Shown: positions 46,212 to 55,200 of the stretch, piece after piece | How the letters are laid out: the number at the start of each line of letters is the position of its first letter | Numbering within the stretch: position 1 is the stretch's first letter | Assembly: GCA_016712885.1 (NCBI GenBank) | Contig: JADJQF010000011.1 | Coordinates: forward strand, 124,001-188,000 | Reading direction: 5' to 3' | Length of the DNA: 64,000 nt | From: Candidatus Flexicrinis proximus | GTDB taxonomy: Bacteria > Chloroflexota > Anaerolineae > Aggregatilineales > Phototrophicaceae | Notes under the pieces: generated by a model | The model's database searches: none | What the model was told of the DNA's origin: nothing | Seen by the model: only the letters and a program-made list of their open reading frames with translations | Program-made: the position numbers and the translations under genes

Positions 46212-46346
46212 TGATGGAAAACGTGGGGATTTGCATCCCCGCACCCTTCATCTGCACTCGGTTTCGCTTGCGAAGCCGAGCGCCATGAGGGAGTCCAGAG
46301 GGCGCAAGCCCTTTGGCGGTGGTGCCGAGGCGGAGCCTCTGCAGCC
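46212..46346 (-). repeat. Intergenic multi-hairpin repeat, copy H (inside the purine operon)
   Basis: It starts directly at the HIU hydrolase stop codon and runs in the same direction as transcription, before allC. In plus coordinates: terminal hairpin GGGGAT-TTGC-ATCCCC (46225-46240), perfect; central hairpin GCACTCGGTTTCGC/GCGAAGCCGAGCGC (46254-46283) with two non-Watson-Crick pairs; hairpin 2 AGGGC/GCCCT around 46299-46313; hairpin 1 GAGGC/GCCTC near 46327-46340. Outer pairing GCACC/GGTGC is available. It is the second copy found inside an operon. Confidence 0.85.
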
Positions 46347-46688
46347 TTAACTTCCGCGATACGTCGAATAGGCCCACGGCGATGCCAGCAGCGGCACATG
46401 GTAATTTTGCGCCGTGTCGAACACCGTGAATCGCACCGGCACCGTGTTCAGGAATGGCGACGCGACGCCGCGTCCGGCGAAGTAATCCCGCACAAAGAAC
46501 ACCAGCTCATACTCGCCATCGAGCAGCGCTTCACCCTCAAGCAGGGGCTTATCGCCGCGTCCGTCGGCGTTGGTGGCGATCGAGCCCATCAGCCGTTTTT
46601 CGCCGTCCAGCCGCCATAGCTCGATCCGCACACCGGCTGCCGGCCCGCCGTGTACGGTGTCCAGCACATGCGTTGTCAGCTTGCCCAT
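46347..46688 (-). CDS. 5-hydroxyisourate hydrolase (transthyretin-like)
   Basis: A 113-residue protein that hydrolyses 5-hydroxyisourate, the uricase product, to OHCU. It has the N-terminal signature KLTTHVLDTVHGGPAAGVRI and the diagnostic C-terminal Tyr-Arg-Gly-Ser, both contributing to the active site of the tetramer. The start ATG 46688 lies 13 bp inside the end of the allantoinase gene. The full urate pathway is encoded around it. Confidence 0.93.
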   Translation of the reverse strand: MGKLTTHVLDTVHGGPAAGVRIELWRLDGEKRLMGSIATNADGRGDKPLLEGEALLDGEYELVFFVRDYFAGRGVASPFLNTVPVRFTVFDTAQNYHVPLLASPWAYSTYRGS

Positions 46689-47974
46689 ACGGTTCTGCCC
46701 CCCACCAGCGTCCACATGACCTGCGCGCGCATCTCCATACCGACGTAGGGGCTGACTTTATGCCGGTACTGCAAATCCTCTGCCGCCAGCGTCCAATGGC
46801 TGTCGATGTCGACCAGCGCCAGATCGGCGTCGGCCCCTGCCACGATGCGGCCCTTGTTGTCGAAGTCAAAGCGCGCGGCAGCTCGCGTGGAGGTCACGGC
46901 GGCCACCTCGCGCAGCGACATCCCCCGCCCGTGATAGCCTTCGGTAATCAGCAGCGGCAGCGTCGACTGGCAGCCGGCAATTCCGCCCCAGATGGAAAAG
47001 AAGTTATCGCCTTGCTTGAGCGCCATCGGCGCGGGGGAATGGTCGGATGTCACCATTTGGACGTCGCCGGCCAGCACGTGCTTCCACAGCGCGTCCTGCT
47101 CGGCCTGCGAGCGGATCGGCGGCGCGCACTTCGCAACAGCGCCCAGGCGGACTACGTCTTCGTCCGTCAGCACGAGATAGTGCGCACACGTCTCACAGGT
47201 CACGTCTACGCCGCGGGCGCGGGCCGCTTTGACCAGATCAATGCCGGCGCCGCTGCTCACATGGACGATATGCAGCCGGCAGCCGGTGATGTCGGCATAC
47301 AGGATCGCCCGTTGGATCGCTTCAAGCTCCGCGACCACCGGCCGCGACTCCAGATAGTCGCGCGCGCTCACTTTGCCGGCGGCCACCGCGCGGTGTGCCA
47401 GCGCCCCGCAGATGCCGTCGTTCTCGGCGTGAACGGCGACCAGCGCGCCAAGGTCCGCCGCAATGCGCATCCCTTCGTACAACGTGTAGTCGTCGGCGGC
47501 CGGAAATTCGTCGATCCCGCTGTTGGACATAAAGGCCTTGAAGCCGATCACGCCGCACCGGTGCAAGCCTTTTAGCTCGCCCAGATTGCCGGGCACAAGC
47601 CCACCCCAGAAGTATGCGTTGACCAGCGACTTTTCGCGCGCGGCTGCCGCTTTCGCCTCGAATGCCTCGACGTTCAGCACCGGCGGTGATGAATTCAGCG
47701 GCATGTCGAAAAAGGTGGTCACGCCGCCTGCCGCCAGTGCCCGCGTGCCGGTTTCCAGCCCTTCCCAGTCGGCGCGCCCCGGCTCATTGAAATGGACGTG
47801 CGGGTCGATGCCGCCGGGAAATACGATCAGCCCGGCCGCGTCGATCTCTTCGGTGGCATCAGCGTCGAGGCCGGTGCCGACCGCCGCGATCTTGCCGCCG
47901 CGGACCGCCACGTCTGCCATCACTTCCTGCTGTGCGTCGACGACCTTGCCATTTCGAATGATCAGGTCATACAT
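46676..47974 (-). CDS. allB: Allantoinase
   Basis: A 432-residue amidohydrolase-superfamily enzyme that opens the allantoin ring to allantoate. It has the metal-binding FPGGIDPHVHFNEPG (HxH), the Lys in VIGFKAFMSNSG that would be carboxylated, His in LVAVHAENDG and LHIVHVSS, and Asp in VTSDHSPAP. I choose ATG 47974 because GGAG lies 6 nt before it; an ATG four codons upstream has no site. The gene ends 13 bp inside the HIU hydrolase gene. A dihydropyrimidinase is the main alternative, disfavoured by the purine context. Confidence 0.92.
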   Translation of the reverse strand: MYDLIIRNGKVVDAQQEVMADVAVRGGKIAAVGTGLDADATEEIDAAGLIVFPGGIDPHVHFNEPGRADWEGLETGTRALAAGGVTTFFDMPLNSSPPVLNVEAFEAKAAAAREKSLVNAYFWGGLVPGNLGELKGLHRCGVIGFKAFMSNSGIDEFPAADDYTLYEGMRIAADLGALVAVHAENDGICGALAHRAVAAGKVSARDYLESRPVVAELEAIQRAILYADITGCRLHIVHVSSGAGIDLVKAARARGVDVTCETCAHYLVLTDEDVVRLGAVAKCAPPIRSQAEQDALWKHVLAGDVQMVTSDHSPAPMALKQGDNFFSIWGGIAGCQSTLPLLITEGYHGRGMSLREVAAVTSTRAAARFDFDNKGRIVAGADADLALVDIDSHWTLAAEDLQYRHKVSPYVGMEMRAQVMWTLVGGRTVWAS

Positions 47975-48002
47975 GGTGGTCTCCATTGACCGGCCCGGCT
48001 CT

Positions 48003-48920
48003 TTACCGCGTGATCTTCAGGTTCAACATGCCATACGGCGGGCGCGGGTCCATGAACACGCGCGGTTCGCCCACATCCCCGGCTGCCGTATCGAACAGGC
48101 GGTTCTGCGCGTTGAACGATACTTCGCTCATCTGCGGGAAGCGGTCGAGCAGCCGCGTCCCCATCTCGTGGATCAGGTGCTGGATCGACATATTCACGAA
48201 GTCATGAAATGTATGCTGTATGTGGTCGTAGACCTGCTGCGGGTGGATGAACTTCGCGTGGCTGGTCTGCAGCGCGTCGTTGAAGTCGCCGTATTTCCAG
48301 CCCATATCCAGATAGATATACAGGGGGCGGTCGGTCTTTTCCGGCAGCGTCGTAAAGCTGTCGCGGGCGAAGTTTGCGAAGGCGTTGCCGGTCAGCTTGA
48401 ACAACTTGATGTCTTTGCGGCCGCACTCGTGGCTGGTCACCACGATCCGTCCGCCGTCCCGCGTGACGTTGATCGACGCGAACCCGTAGCTGCCCGGCTG
48501 CGGCGCGAAAAGCCGGTCGCTGGGTGTCAGGGTCACGCCGGAATCGCCGGTCAGGTTCGACGCCGGGAAGGCGATCTCGTTGGCCGTCAGGCGCAGGCTT
48601 TCCATATCAGGGTACTGGTTCAGGTATTCCTGGCCGAGATAGTACAGGAATCCCTCCAGCGTCGCGCCCGGGTAGGTCAGCGCCTTCTGTAAGGCAAAAT
48701 TGGTCATGGTGGCCGTGGCGACGATCTTCGAATTATCGCCGTGGGTATAGGCGGGAAGGAACGCACTGCCAAAGACTTCGACCTCCAGATCCACGGCGAA
48801 CAGGCCGTGCTGCCTGCCGGTGAACGGCGACTCCGGGATCGGGGTCAGCCCCTCCAGATGTCCTGAAAAACTGCGGTACAGCGCGATGTTGCCCTTGCCG
48901 TAGGAAATCGTGTACTTCAT
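48003..48920 (-). CDS. Uricase (urate oxidase)
   Basis: A 305-residue cofactor-free oxidase that converts urate and oxygen to 5-hydroxyisourate and hydrogen peroxide. It consists of two tandem tunnelling-fold domains, the family's usual length. Recognisable blocks are the YTHGDNSKIVATATMTNFAL stretch holding the catalytic Lys-Thr pair, SFTTLPEKTDR in the second domain, and the end block FNAQNRLFDTAAGD. AGGTGAG precedes ATG 48920. It lies 7 bp after the OHCU decarboxylase gene. Peroxide made here may need a catalase or peroxiredoxin encoded elsewhere. Confidence 0.95.
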   Translation of the reverse strand: MKYTISYGKGNIALYRSFSGHLEGLTPIPESPFTGRQHGLFAVDLEVEVFGSAFLPAYTHGDNSKIVATATMTNFALQKALTYPGATLEGFLYYLGQEYLNQYPDMESLRLTANEIAFPASNLTGDSGVTLTPSDRLFAPQPGSYGFASINVTRDGGRIVVTSHECGRKDIKLFKLTGNAFANFARDSFTTLPEKTDRPLYIYLDMGWKYGDFNDALQTSHAKFIHPQQVYDHIQHTFHDFVNMSIQHLIHEMGTRLLDRFPQMSEVSFNAQNRLFDTAAGDVGEPRVFMDPRPPYGMLNLKITR

Positions 48921-48927
48921 GGTTCAC

Positions 48928-49431
48928 TCACCTAACCTTTTCGATCAGACGCAGACGCAGGATTTTCAGGACTTCGGCCACCGCCGCCTCGATTTCTTGC
49001 GACCGCGGCAAGTTTCGCCGGTTGATAAACGTCGCGAGGATGCTGTCTTTGGTGTTCTCGCGCGCGCAGATCACGAACGGGAAGCCAAACGCTGCCCGGT
49101 ATTCAGTGTTCAGGCGGTGAAACTCGGCATATTCGCTTTCGGTCAGCCGGTCGAGGCCTGCCGACGCCTGCTCCCTGACCGAGTCGGCGCTGGGCGGCTT
49201 ACCGACCGCCAACTTGCCGCCAAGATCGGGATGCGACCGGATCAGCGCAATCCGTTCGGCTTCGCTGGCCGCCTTCACCTCCTGCTCGAACGCCTCGAAC
49301 AGAGCCGGGACGTCGGCGAAAGGCCGGTGGATGGCAACCCGCCGCGCGAGCCATGTTTCGCCTTCCAGCGGCCCGCCGATGATCTCCAGGAACGCTTCGT
49401 CTGAGGCGGCGTTCAGCGCGTCGAGGCTCAT
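48928..49431 (-). CDS. uraD: OHCU decarboxylase (UraD)
   Basis: A 167-residue all-helical enzyme that decarboxylates 2-oxo-4-hydroxy-4-carboxy-5-ureidoimidazoline to S-allantoin. The catalytic His67 is in IRSHPDLGGKLA, and the substrate-site block AAFGFPFVICARENTK is intact. It overlaps the DUF3830 gene by 4 bp (ATGA). Together with uricase and HIU hydrolase it gives stereospecific allantoin for the downstream allantoinase. Confidence 0.93.
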   Translation of the reverse strand: MSLDALNAASDEAFLEIIGGPLEGETWLARRVAIHRPFADVPALFEAFEQEVKAASEAERIALIRSHPDLGGKLAVGKPPSADSVREQASAGLDRLTESEYAEFHRLNTEYRAAFGFPFVICARENTKDSILATFINRRNLPRSQEIEAAVAEVLKILRLRLIEKVR

Positions 49432-49838
49432 AGCGCCTCAAACAGAATATCCTGTGCGCCTTCCCATAGCGCAAGCCGTCCCAGCGCTGCAAGATTTTCC
49501 TGACCCTCGATGATCGTCAGGAAGTGATTTGCCGCGAGCTGCCCGACCTTCGCCGCGAAGCGCGCGCTGCCATAGGGAAACAGGATTTCCGTCTCGCTCA
49601 GGCCGCCCGGATAAAACAGGATGTCCCCGCGCGACGGGTAGCTGGTGTGGTTTTCGTAATCGACGCCCAGCTTGAAATCGCCCAACGGGATCCAGCACGC
49701 CTCGCCGCTCCAGCGGGCATGGATCAGCTTATTGCGCCACGGCAGCAGCCGCTTGAACGCCGCGCAGGTGTTCGGAGCGGCTTCTTCTTCCATCCGGGCG
49801 ACAAACGTAAACGGTCCCGCGGTAATTTTCAGGTTCAT
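49428..49838 (-). CDS. DUF3830 family protein (cyclophilin-like fold)
   Basis: A 136-residue protein matching the DUF3830 pattern: APNTCAAFKRLLPW, then ARWSGEACWIPLGDF, and GDILFYPGGLSETEILFPYG. The family has a cyclophilin-like beta barrel and no proven activity. AAAGG lies 8 nt before ATG 49838. As the first gene of the urate operon and overlapped by uraD, it probably has a role in purine or ureide use. It shows no isomerase active-site Arg that I can point to with confidence. Confidence 0.8.
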   Translation of the reverse strand: MNLKITAGPFTFVARMEEEAAPNTCAAFKRLLPWRNKLIHARWSGEACWIPLGDFKLGVDYENHTSYPSRGDILFYPGGLSETEILFPYGSARFAAKVGQLAANHFLTIIEGQENLAALGRLALWEGAQDILFEAL

Positions 49839-49924
49839 GGCGCGTGCCTTTGTGTGTCGTAACCGTAAGTGACGGCGGATTATAGCTTTCGTGCGCCCAT
49901 GTCACAATCAGACGCCCCCACGCG

Positions 49925-50584
49925 TCAGCCCACGCGAAGCTGTAGGTCGAGGGTCTCGTCGGCGTGGGCCTCCAGCGCCACCGCCGCCGCGTAGTCCGCG
50001 CCGATCATTACGGTCCGCACCAGATACACGGACTCGTCGAGTGAAACGGCCGCTTGAGTTCCAGCAGGGCCGCCGACCGGCAGCGAGAATGTCTTTACGA
50101 GCCGGAAGCCGTCGCCGCGGGCTTTTGTAACCGCTTCCTTGCGCGTCCACAGGTCAAAAAACGCCGCGCTACGATCCGCTCCGTTCAAGGATGCCAGGGC
50201 GGCGCGTTCGGTATCCGTAAACGCCAGGTCGATCATCTGCGCCATCGAGTCCAGCGGGCGGCGCGTTTCGACATCGACCCCGACCGGACGGTCGGCGATC
50301 GCGATCAGGACCAGGTCTCCGCTGTGCGAGAGATTGAAGTGAGGAGGGTTTTCTAGTCCGGCCAGGACCGGTTTGCCGAACGCGCCAGTCGCGAAAACGA
50401 GTCGGTCCGGCGCGATCCCGGTGTGCTGACCAAGCACGGCGCGCAGGGTCGCCCGTGCCGCGATGAAGCGCTGCCGTGCGTCCGCAAAGCGCAGGCGCGC
50501 AGCGCGCTCATGCTCATCCGCCGAGAGGTTCGATCCGTTGATCGGCGCGGTCAGCTTCCTGCGATAGAGGAGGATCTCAGCCAT
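49925..50584 (-). CDS. 4'-phosphopantetheinyl transferase, Sfp type
   Basis: A 219-residue enzyme that transfers the phosphopantetheine arm from CoA to the acyl carrier proteins of the lipid synthase. The two signature motifs are PVGVDVETRRP and FFDLWTRKEAVTKARGDG, holding the magnesium-binding Asp/Glu residues and catalytic Lys. ATG 50584 overlaps the end of pfaD by 8 bp and has no ribosome-binding site of its own, so translation is coupled. It is the Pfa cluster's equivalent of PfaE. Confidence 0.9.
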   Translation of the reverse strand: MAEILLYRRKLTAPINGSNLSADEHERAARLRFADARQRFIAARATLRAVLGQHTGIAPDRLVFATGAFGKPVLAGLENPPHFNLSHSGDLVLIAIADRPVGVDVETRRPLDSMAQMIDLAFTDTERAALASLNGADRSAAFFDLWTRKEAVTKARGDGFRLVKTFSLPVGGPAGTQAAVSLDESVYLVRTVMIGADYAAAVALEAHADETLDLQLRVG

Positions 50585-52193
50585 GCGGCTGCGGCACGAC
50601 GCTCTCGTAGGCTGGCGCGAACACCACACCCTGCGTCTTGAGGCTTTGCACTCGGAACAAATATGCTGCGCCGCTCATCAACTGCTGCGCGACATCCGCG
50701 ACATGCCGGTTGGCCGGGTCCTGCAGGTAGGTGCCTTTTGCCCAGGCGTTGAACGAACCCATCGACGGCCCGCACCAGATCTGATAATCCAGTTCGCGGC
50801 CCTTTTCACCGGTGTTCGACCAGCGCGAGGACAGGCCCAGATACCAGCGGAAGATCAGCGCCATCTTGCGCTTCGGGCTGTTCTCGGCGCGCTGTATCTG
50901 TTCCGGGTCGCGTTCGTTGAAGTAGGCGACTGTGTCGCGCCAGATATCGTCCATTGGCCGCTTCAACACGGTCTTTTCCAGCTTTTCGCGCTCGTCCGCC
51001 GGAATCTCGTCGATCGACTCGTACTCGCGGTACAACTCATATAGGCGCTGCGCGCGCATCGGGAACATGGTCCCGCGCTTCAGAAGCTGCACTTTGACGC
51101 CCATCTCAAACATATCGGCGGCCGGGGCCATCATCACGTCCGCCATGTCAGCTTCCGCAAGGATGCGCTTGGTATGAGGCGAAGCGCCGGCCTCGGTGCA
51201 GGACTGGTTGATCGAGCCGGTCACGACATAGGCGGCGCCCATCATAAATGCCGCGAGCACTGCCGAAGGTGTGCCGATGCCGCCTGCTGCCCCTACCCGT
51301 ACCGGACGGCTAAAATTGTGTTTGGCCTGCAGTTCATCGCGCAGGCTGAGGATCGAGGGCAGGATCACCACCAGCGGCCGGTTATCAGTGTGGCCGCCCG
51401 AATCTGCCTCGACGGTCACGTCGTCGGCCATCGGCACGCGCCGGGCCAATTCGGCTTGCTGCGCCGTGATCAGACCCTGTGCCACCAGCGGGCTCAACAG
51501 GCGTTCCGGCGCGGGTTCCATGAATTTTTGCGCCACTTCGCGCCGCGAGACCTTGGCGATGATCCGGTTGCCGATCGCCAGCGCGCCCTGCGAGTCCAGC
51601 GACAGTCCCGCCGCGCGGTAGCGGACGACGCTTGGCGTGAGATCGAGAAAAGCCGAGGCCTCGACCACCTTGACGCCGTACTGCAGGAACAACTCGACGG
51701 CGCGGCGCTCCATGGCTTCTTCGCTCGGACTGTGGATCAGGTTGAAGGCATACGGCGCTGTGGGCAGGGCGGCCTGGACGCGCTGGATGGCGGCTTCCAG
51801 CCGGGGACCGACCACGCCTGCCGCGCCGAAACTGCTTAACAGCCCGGCATTGCCCATCGCCGTCACCAGCTCCTCCGAGGCGATCGCGTTGGCCATCGCG
51901 CCCGCGGCATAGGCCAGCCGCACGTTATAGTCCGCGCGGAAGCTGGCGTCGCCCAAAGAGTCCGGCCCGATCGGAAACGAGGAAGCAGCCAGCGGCGTTT
52001 CGCCGAGCGCGTGCTCGACACCGGCGTTGGTCGCTCCAACCCGCCCGTCGACGCTGACGATAAACACCGGCGCGTCGAGCCGTTTGAGGCAGGCCAGTAT
52101 GCCCGCTTCATCATAGCGGACGGTCGAGATGTCGCCGTGCCAGCGGCGTTCACTGGTGCCGGCCCCGCGTGTTTGGATGCTGTTCACTGTCAT
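50577..52193 (-). CDS. pfaD: PfaD-like enoyl reductase of the PUFA synthase
   Basis: A 538-residue flavin-dependent enoyl reductase of the 2-nitropropane-dioxygenase fold, acting in trans on ACP-bound chains. Landmarks are GNAGLLSSFGAAGV, VRVGAAGGIGTPSAVLAAF (FMN site), GAAYVVTGSINQSCTEAG, VKVQLLKRGTMFPMRAQRL and the C-terminal DYQIWCGPSMGSFNAWAKGT, all typical of PfaD. ATG 52193 has AAGG about 8 nt upstream; the longer frame adds a basic stretch without a site. It lies 100 bp after the KS-CLF-AT-DH gene and is coupled to the PPTase gene. Confidence 0.92.
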   Translation of the reverse strand: MTVNSIQTRGAGTSERRWHGDISTVRYDEAGILACLKRLDAPVFIVSVDGRVGATNAGVEHALGETPLAASSFPIGPDSLGDASFRADYNVRLAYAAGAMANAIASEELVTAMGNAGLLSSFGAAGVVGPRLEAAIQRVQAALPTAPYAFNLIHSPSEEAMERRAVELFLQYGVKVVEASAFLDLTPSVVRYRAAGLSLDSQGALAIGNRIIAKVSRREVAQKFMEPAPERLLSPLVAQGLITAQQAELARRVPMADDVTVEADSGGHTDNRPLVVILPSILSLRDELQAKHNFSRPVRVGAAGGIGTPSAVLAAFMMGAAYVVTGSINQSCTEAGASPHTKRILAEADMADVMMAPAADMFEMGVKVQLLKRGTMFPMRAQRLYELYREYESIDEIPADEREKLEKTVLKRPMDDIWRDTVAYFNERDPEQIQRAENSPKRKMALIFRWYLGLSSRWSNTGEKGRELDYQIWCGPSMGSFNAWAKGTYLQDPANRHVADVAQQLMSGAAYLFRVQSLKTQGVVFAPAYESVVPQPHG

Positions 52194-52293
52194 CGCCGCC
52201 TTCTCTCGTTCCTGCACAAGCACGCCTGCTTCGCCACTTCCTGTGCGCCAATCTGCGCGCCGCGCACGCTCCACCACGTATGACGCTGCTGCA

Positions 52294-55200
52294 CTATTCT
52301 ATGCGCACTGCGACATTCTTGAACTCGTAAATCCGCAGCGCGCCCTTCCACAAGCTGGCGTCGGCCAGGACGCTGATCCCGCTGCCGCTCCGCTCCACTT
52401 TCGTGACATGGACTTCAACATCGACCGAATTACTGTCGCTCAGGACCTGGCCGCGGTATTTCCAGACCATTGTCGCGCCGTCGACGTTCCTGAAGCCCGG
52501 CGTCCTCAGTTCCGCGCCGAGTCCCGACTGGATGGCCCACGCTTGAATCGCCTGGGTGATGGTTTCCAGCCCCAGCGAACCCGGCATCACCGGATCGTCG
52601 TGGAAATGGCACTTGAAGTACCAGTCGGACGGATGGACGTTGGCCGTGCCATAGACGTAGCCCAGCCCGTTCTTGCCGCCGTTCACGTCGACCAGTGCGC
52701 CGTTCAGGAAGGCCAGCTGACCGGCCGGCAGCGCGAACGGGAGGGGGCTGGCCGCTGCGCCGCGATTACCGGCAATCTGGAGCAGCGCCGCGGAGGGATT
52801 GGCCTCGTGCCACTTCTGCGGCGGCTTGCCCATATCCAGCCCGGCCTGGCTCGACAGCGCCTGCAGCGTGAAATAGCCGAAGGTCGAGCTTCCGATATAG
52901 AACGATTCGCCGTCCAGCATCATGTCGAATGTGAATTTCTGGATGATGATGCCTTGCAGCACGGTCGAGGACGTCAGAACGACGCGGTTTACCAGGGTGC
53001 GGCCGCGCAGATCGACATCGCGAGTCAGCTTGCCTTGACCGTCCAGGTTACGGAAGTAGAAGTCGATGTCCGGCATATCCAGAGTCGGCCCCATGAAGGC
53101 CGACAGGAAACCGCAGGGCTGAAGCGCCATTTCCATCAGCATCGAATAGGGGGTGAACGGCGTCGGATTGTCGCGGTAGAACCACATGTCAACCGGCACA
53201 TCGTATTCCGCGACCATCGAACTGCCGGTCTGCGTGACGAGGCGCGTTGCCCCGACGTCGACGATGCGCGAGAGCAGCATCAGGTCGGTGTTCGGGATGC
53301 GTGGCGCCCGCTTGTGGTCGTAGATCGCATATTCCGGCCCGAAGCAGGCTTTGATAGACCCCCGCGCGAATTGATCGATGGCGGCCGTGTCGAACACGGC
53401 TGGCCGCGGCGTATAGTTCGCTGGTGGAACATGGGCGACCACTACCGCCGCGAATTCCCCGCTGCGGTGCTCGACTGCCGGGGGCGAAACGACTTGCGGC
53501 ACCGCGACAGGATTCCCGCTCAATTGCGCGCGCATTGTTTCCGCCATGCGGCGCAAACCGCCAAGCCGGTCAGGCCCGAACTCGCCCACATCCTGAACGC
53601 GCGGGGTCTGCGGCGCGGGCGTTTCGACCTCACGTGCCGGCAGCGAGAGCGAGAGCATGGTCTGTGTTTGGGTCTGGGTGATATGCTGCCGCGCGCCGAA
53701 GCGCCGGATGTTGTCGGCGGTCAGGATCACCTCGCGGATCGGTTCTCCGCCCAGCGTGATGGTCCGCAGCAGCTGTTTTTCCGGTGCCGCGGGGGCGCCG
53801 GTTTCATACAGCGGCGAGAGATCCATCGGCACGCGATGACTCGCCAGCCGCGCCAGCATCTTGATCAGCGCGCTGTGGTCGTCAAGGCGGAGATTGTTGA
53901 TGCCGACCGCCAGGTGATCGCGCCCCGCCGCGTGAAGCGTATCGTTAATCCAGCGGGTGCAGGTCGATCCCGGCCCCAGTTCGATGAAGATCCGGGCGCC
54001 GTCGCGGTAAGCACGCTGGATCAGCCGCGGGAAATCGACCTGTTTGCAGGTCATACGGGAGATCGCCCGCGCCAGGAATTCGCTGTTGAGCAGAATGGGC
54101 TCGTAGTCGGCGGCGGAATAGAAGGAGACTGCATCTCCGGTATGCGTCGTCGGCCGGTGGTGCAGGTCATAGAACGCCGTGTATTCCGAGATCATCGCCT
54201 CGTTATGGATCACGACCTCGAACGGCGCGCGCACCGACGTGCAGGCCAACCGCTCGATGATGCGTTCGCAGGCTGCCGGATCGCCGCCGATGACGACTTC
54301 GTTCGGCGTGTTGATGTGCGTCAGGTAGACATGGGTCTCATGCGCGATCTGCGCATAAACCGCTTCCGGCGAGGCGCTGAGAACAAATGACGCCCAGAAA
54401 CCATCGTCGGCATGCGGGGGGACACCCCAGGCTTCGCGGATGGCATCCTTGCGTCCCGACAGCCGTTTCTTGAACAAATCGGAGGCGCGGAAGACATCGC
54501 TGGCGGCGTCCACTTCGCGCCAGATGCCCATCGCCCACAGCATACTGCCTTCGCCCAGGCTGTAGCCGAAGGCCGACGATGGCGCGACCTTGAAGACCTC
54601 GCGCAGGACGTGCGTATACATCAGTGCAAAGGTCTGGCCCGACTCCATCATCGCCGAGGGCGCGTTTGCAAGCCGTGCCCGTACCGCCTTGACGTCAGCA
54701 CGGGTCGGGGCTGTCAGGCTGCGCGGGTACAGGAACTTTTCGGCAGTTCCCCGGCGGGGATCGGTCGTGAGCGAGCTGAAATGATCGTGTGCTTCCGGGA
54801 AAAGGTGCAGCCAGTCCCGCCCCAGATCGGGGTAGCTGTTGAAGGCGCCTGGGTAGACGAAAGCGACCCCGCCTTTGTTGCCCAGCGGATTGGCGGTGAA
54901 ACAGCTTCCGGCGGGTGTTTGCCAATCGCCGCCGCGTGCGAAGGCATCCGGGACGCCTTTCAGCGCCAAGGTGATCTCGCGGTTCAGCCCGGCCGCTTCG
55001 TGGCCGACAATGACCACCGCGTAGCGTCCGCTGCGGAACGCCGCGAAGGTGCGCTGCGCGACCTGTCGCAGCGGGTCGCCGGAGTTCACCGCGGCTTCGA
55101 GCTGGCGGATCCGGTGCAGCAGGCCGTCCTGGTCGCTTGCATCCAGCGGGAACATGAAGAACTCGCGCCGTTCGAGATAGGTGTTGCGCTCGCTGCGGTT

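Noticed and set aside
4412..46346. Hairpin repeats as CRISPR, tRNA or insertion-sequence ends
   Set aside because: No regular spacing or spacers, no cloverleaf with T-loop and anticodon, no target-site duplications or transposase nearby. They fit a dispersed structured element better.
52129..54390. 753-codon plus-strand open frame opposite pfaC
   Set aside because: Composition rich in Arg, His and Gln with no recognisable motif; the opposite strand carries well-conserved KS/AT/DH domains throughout.
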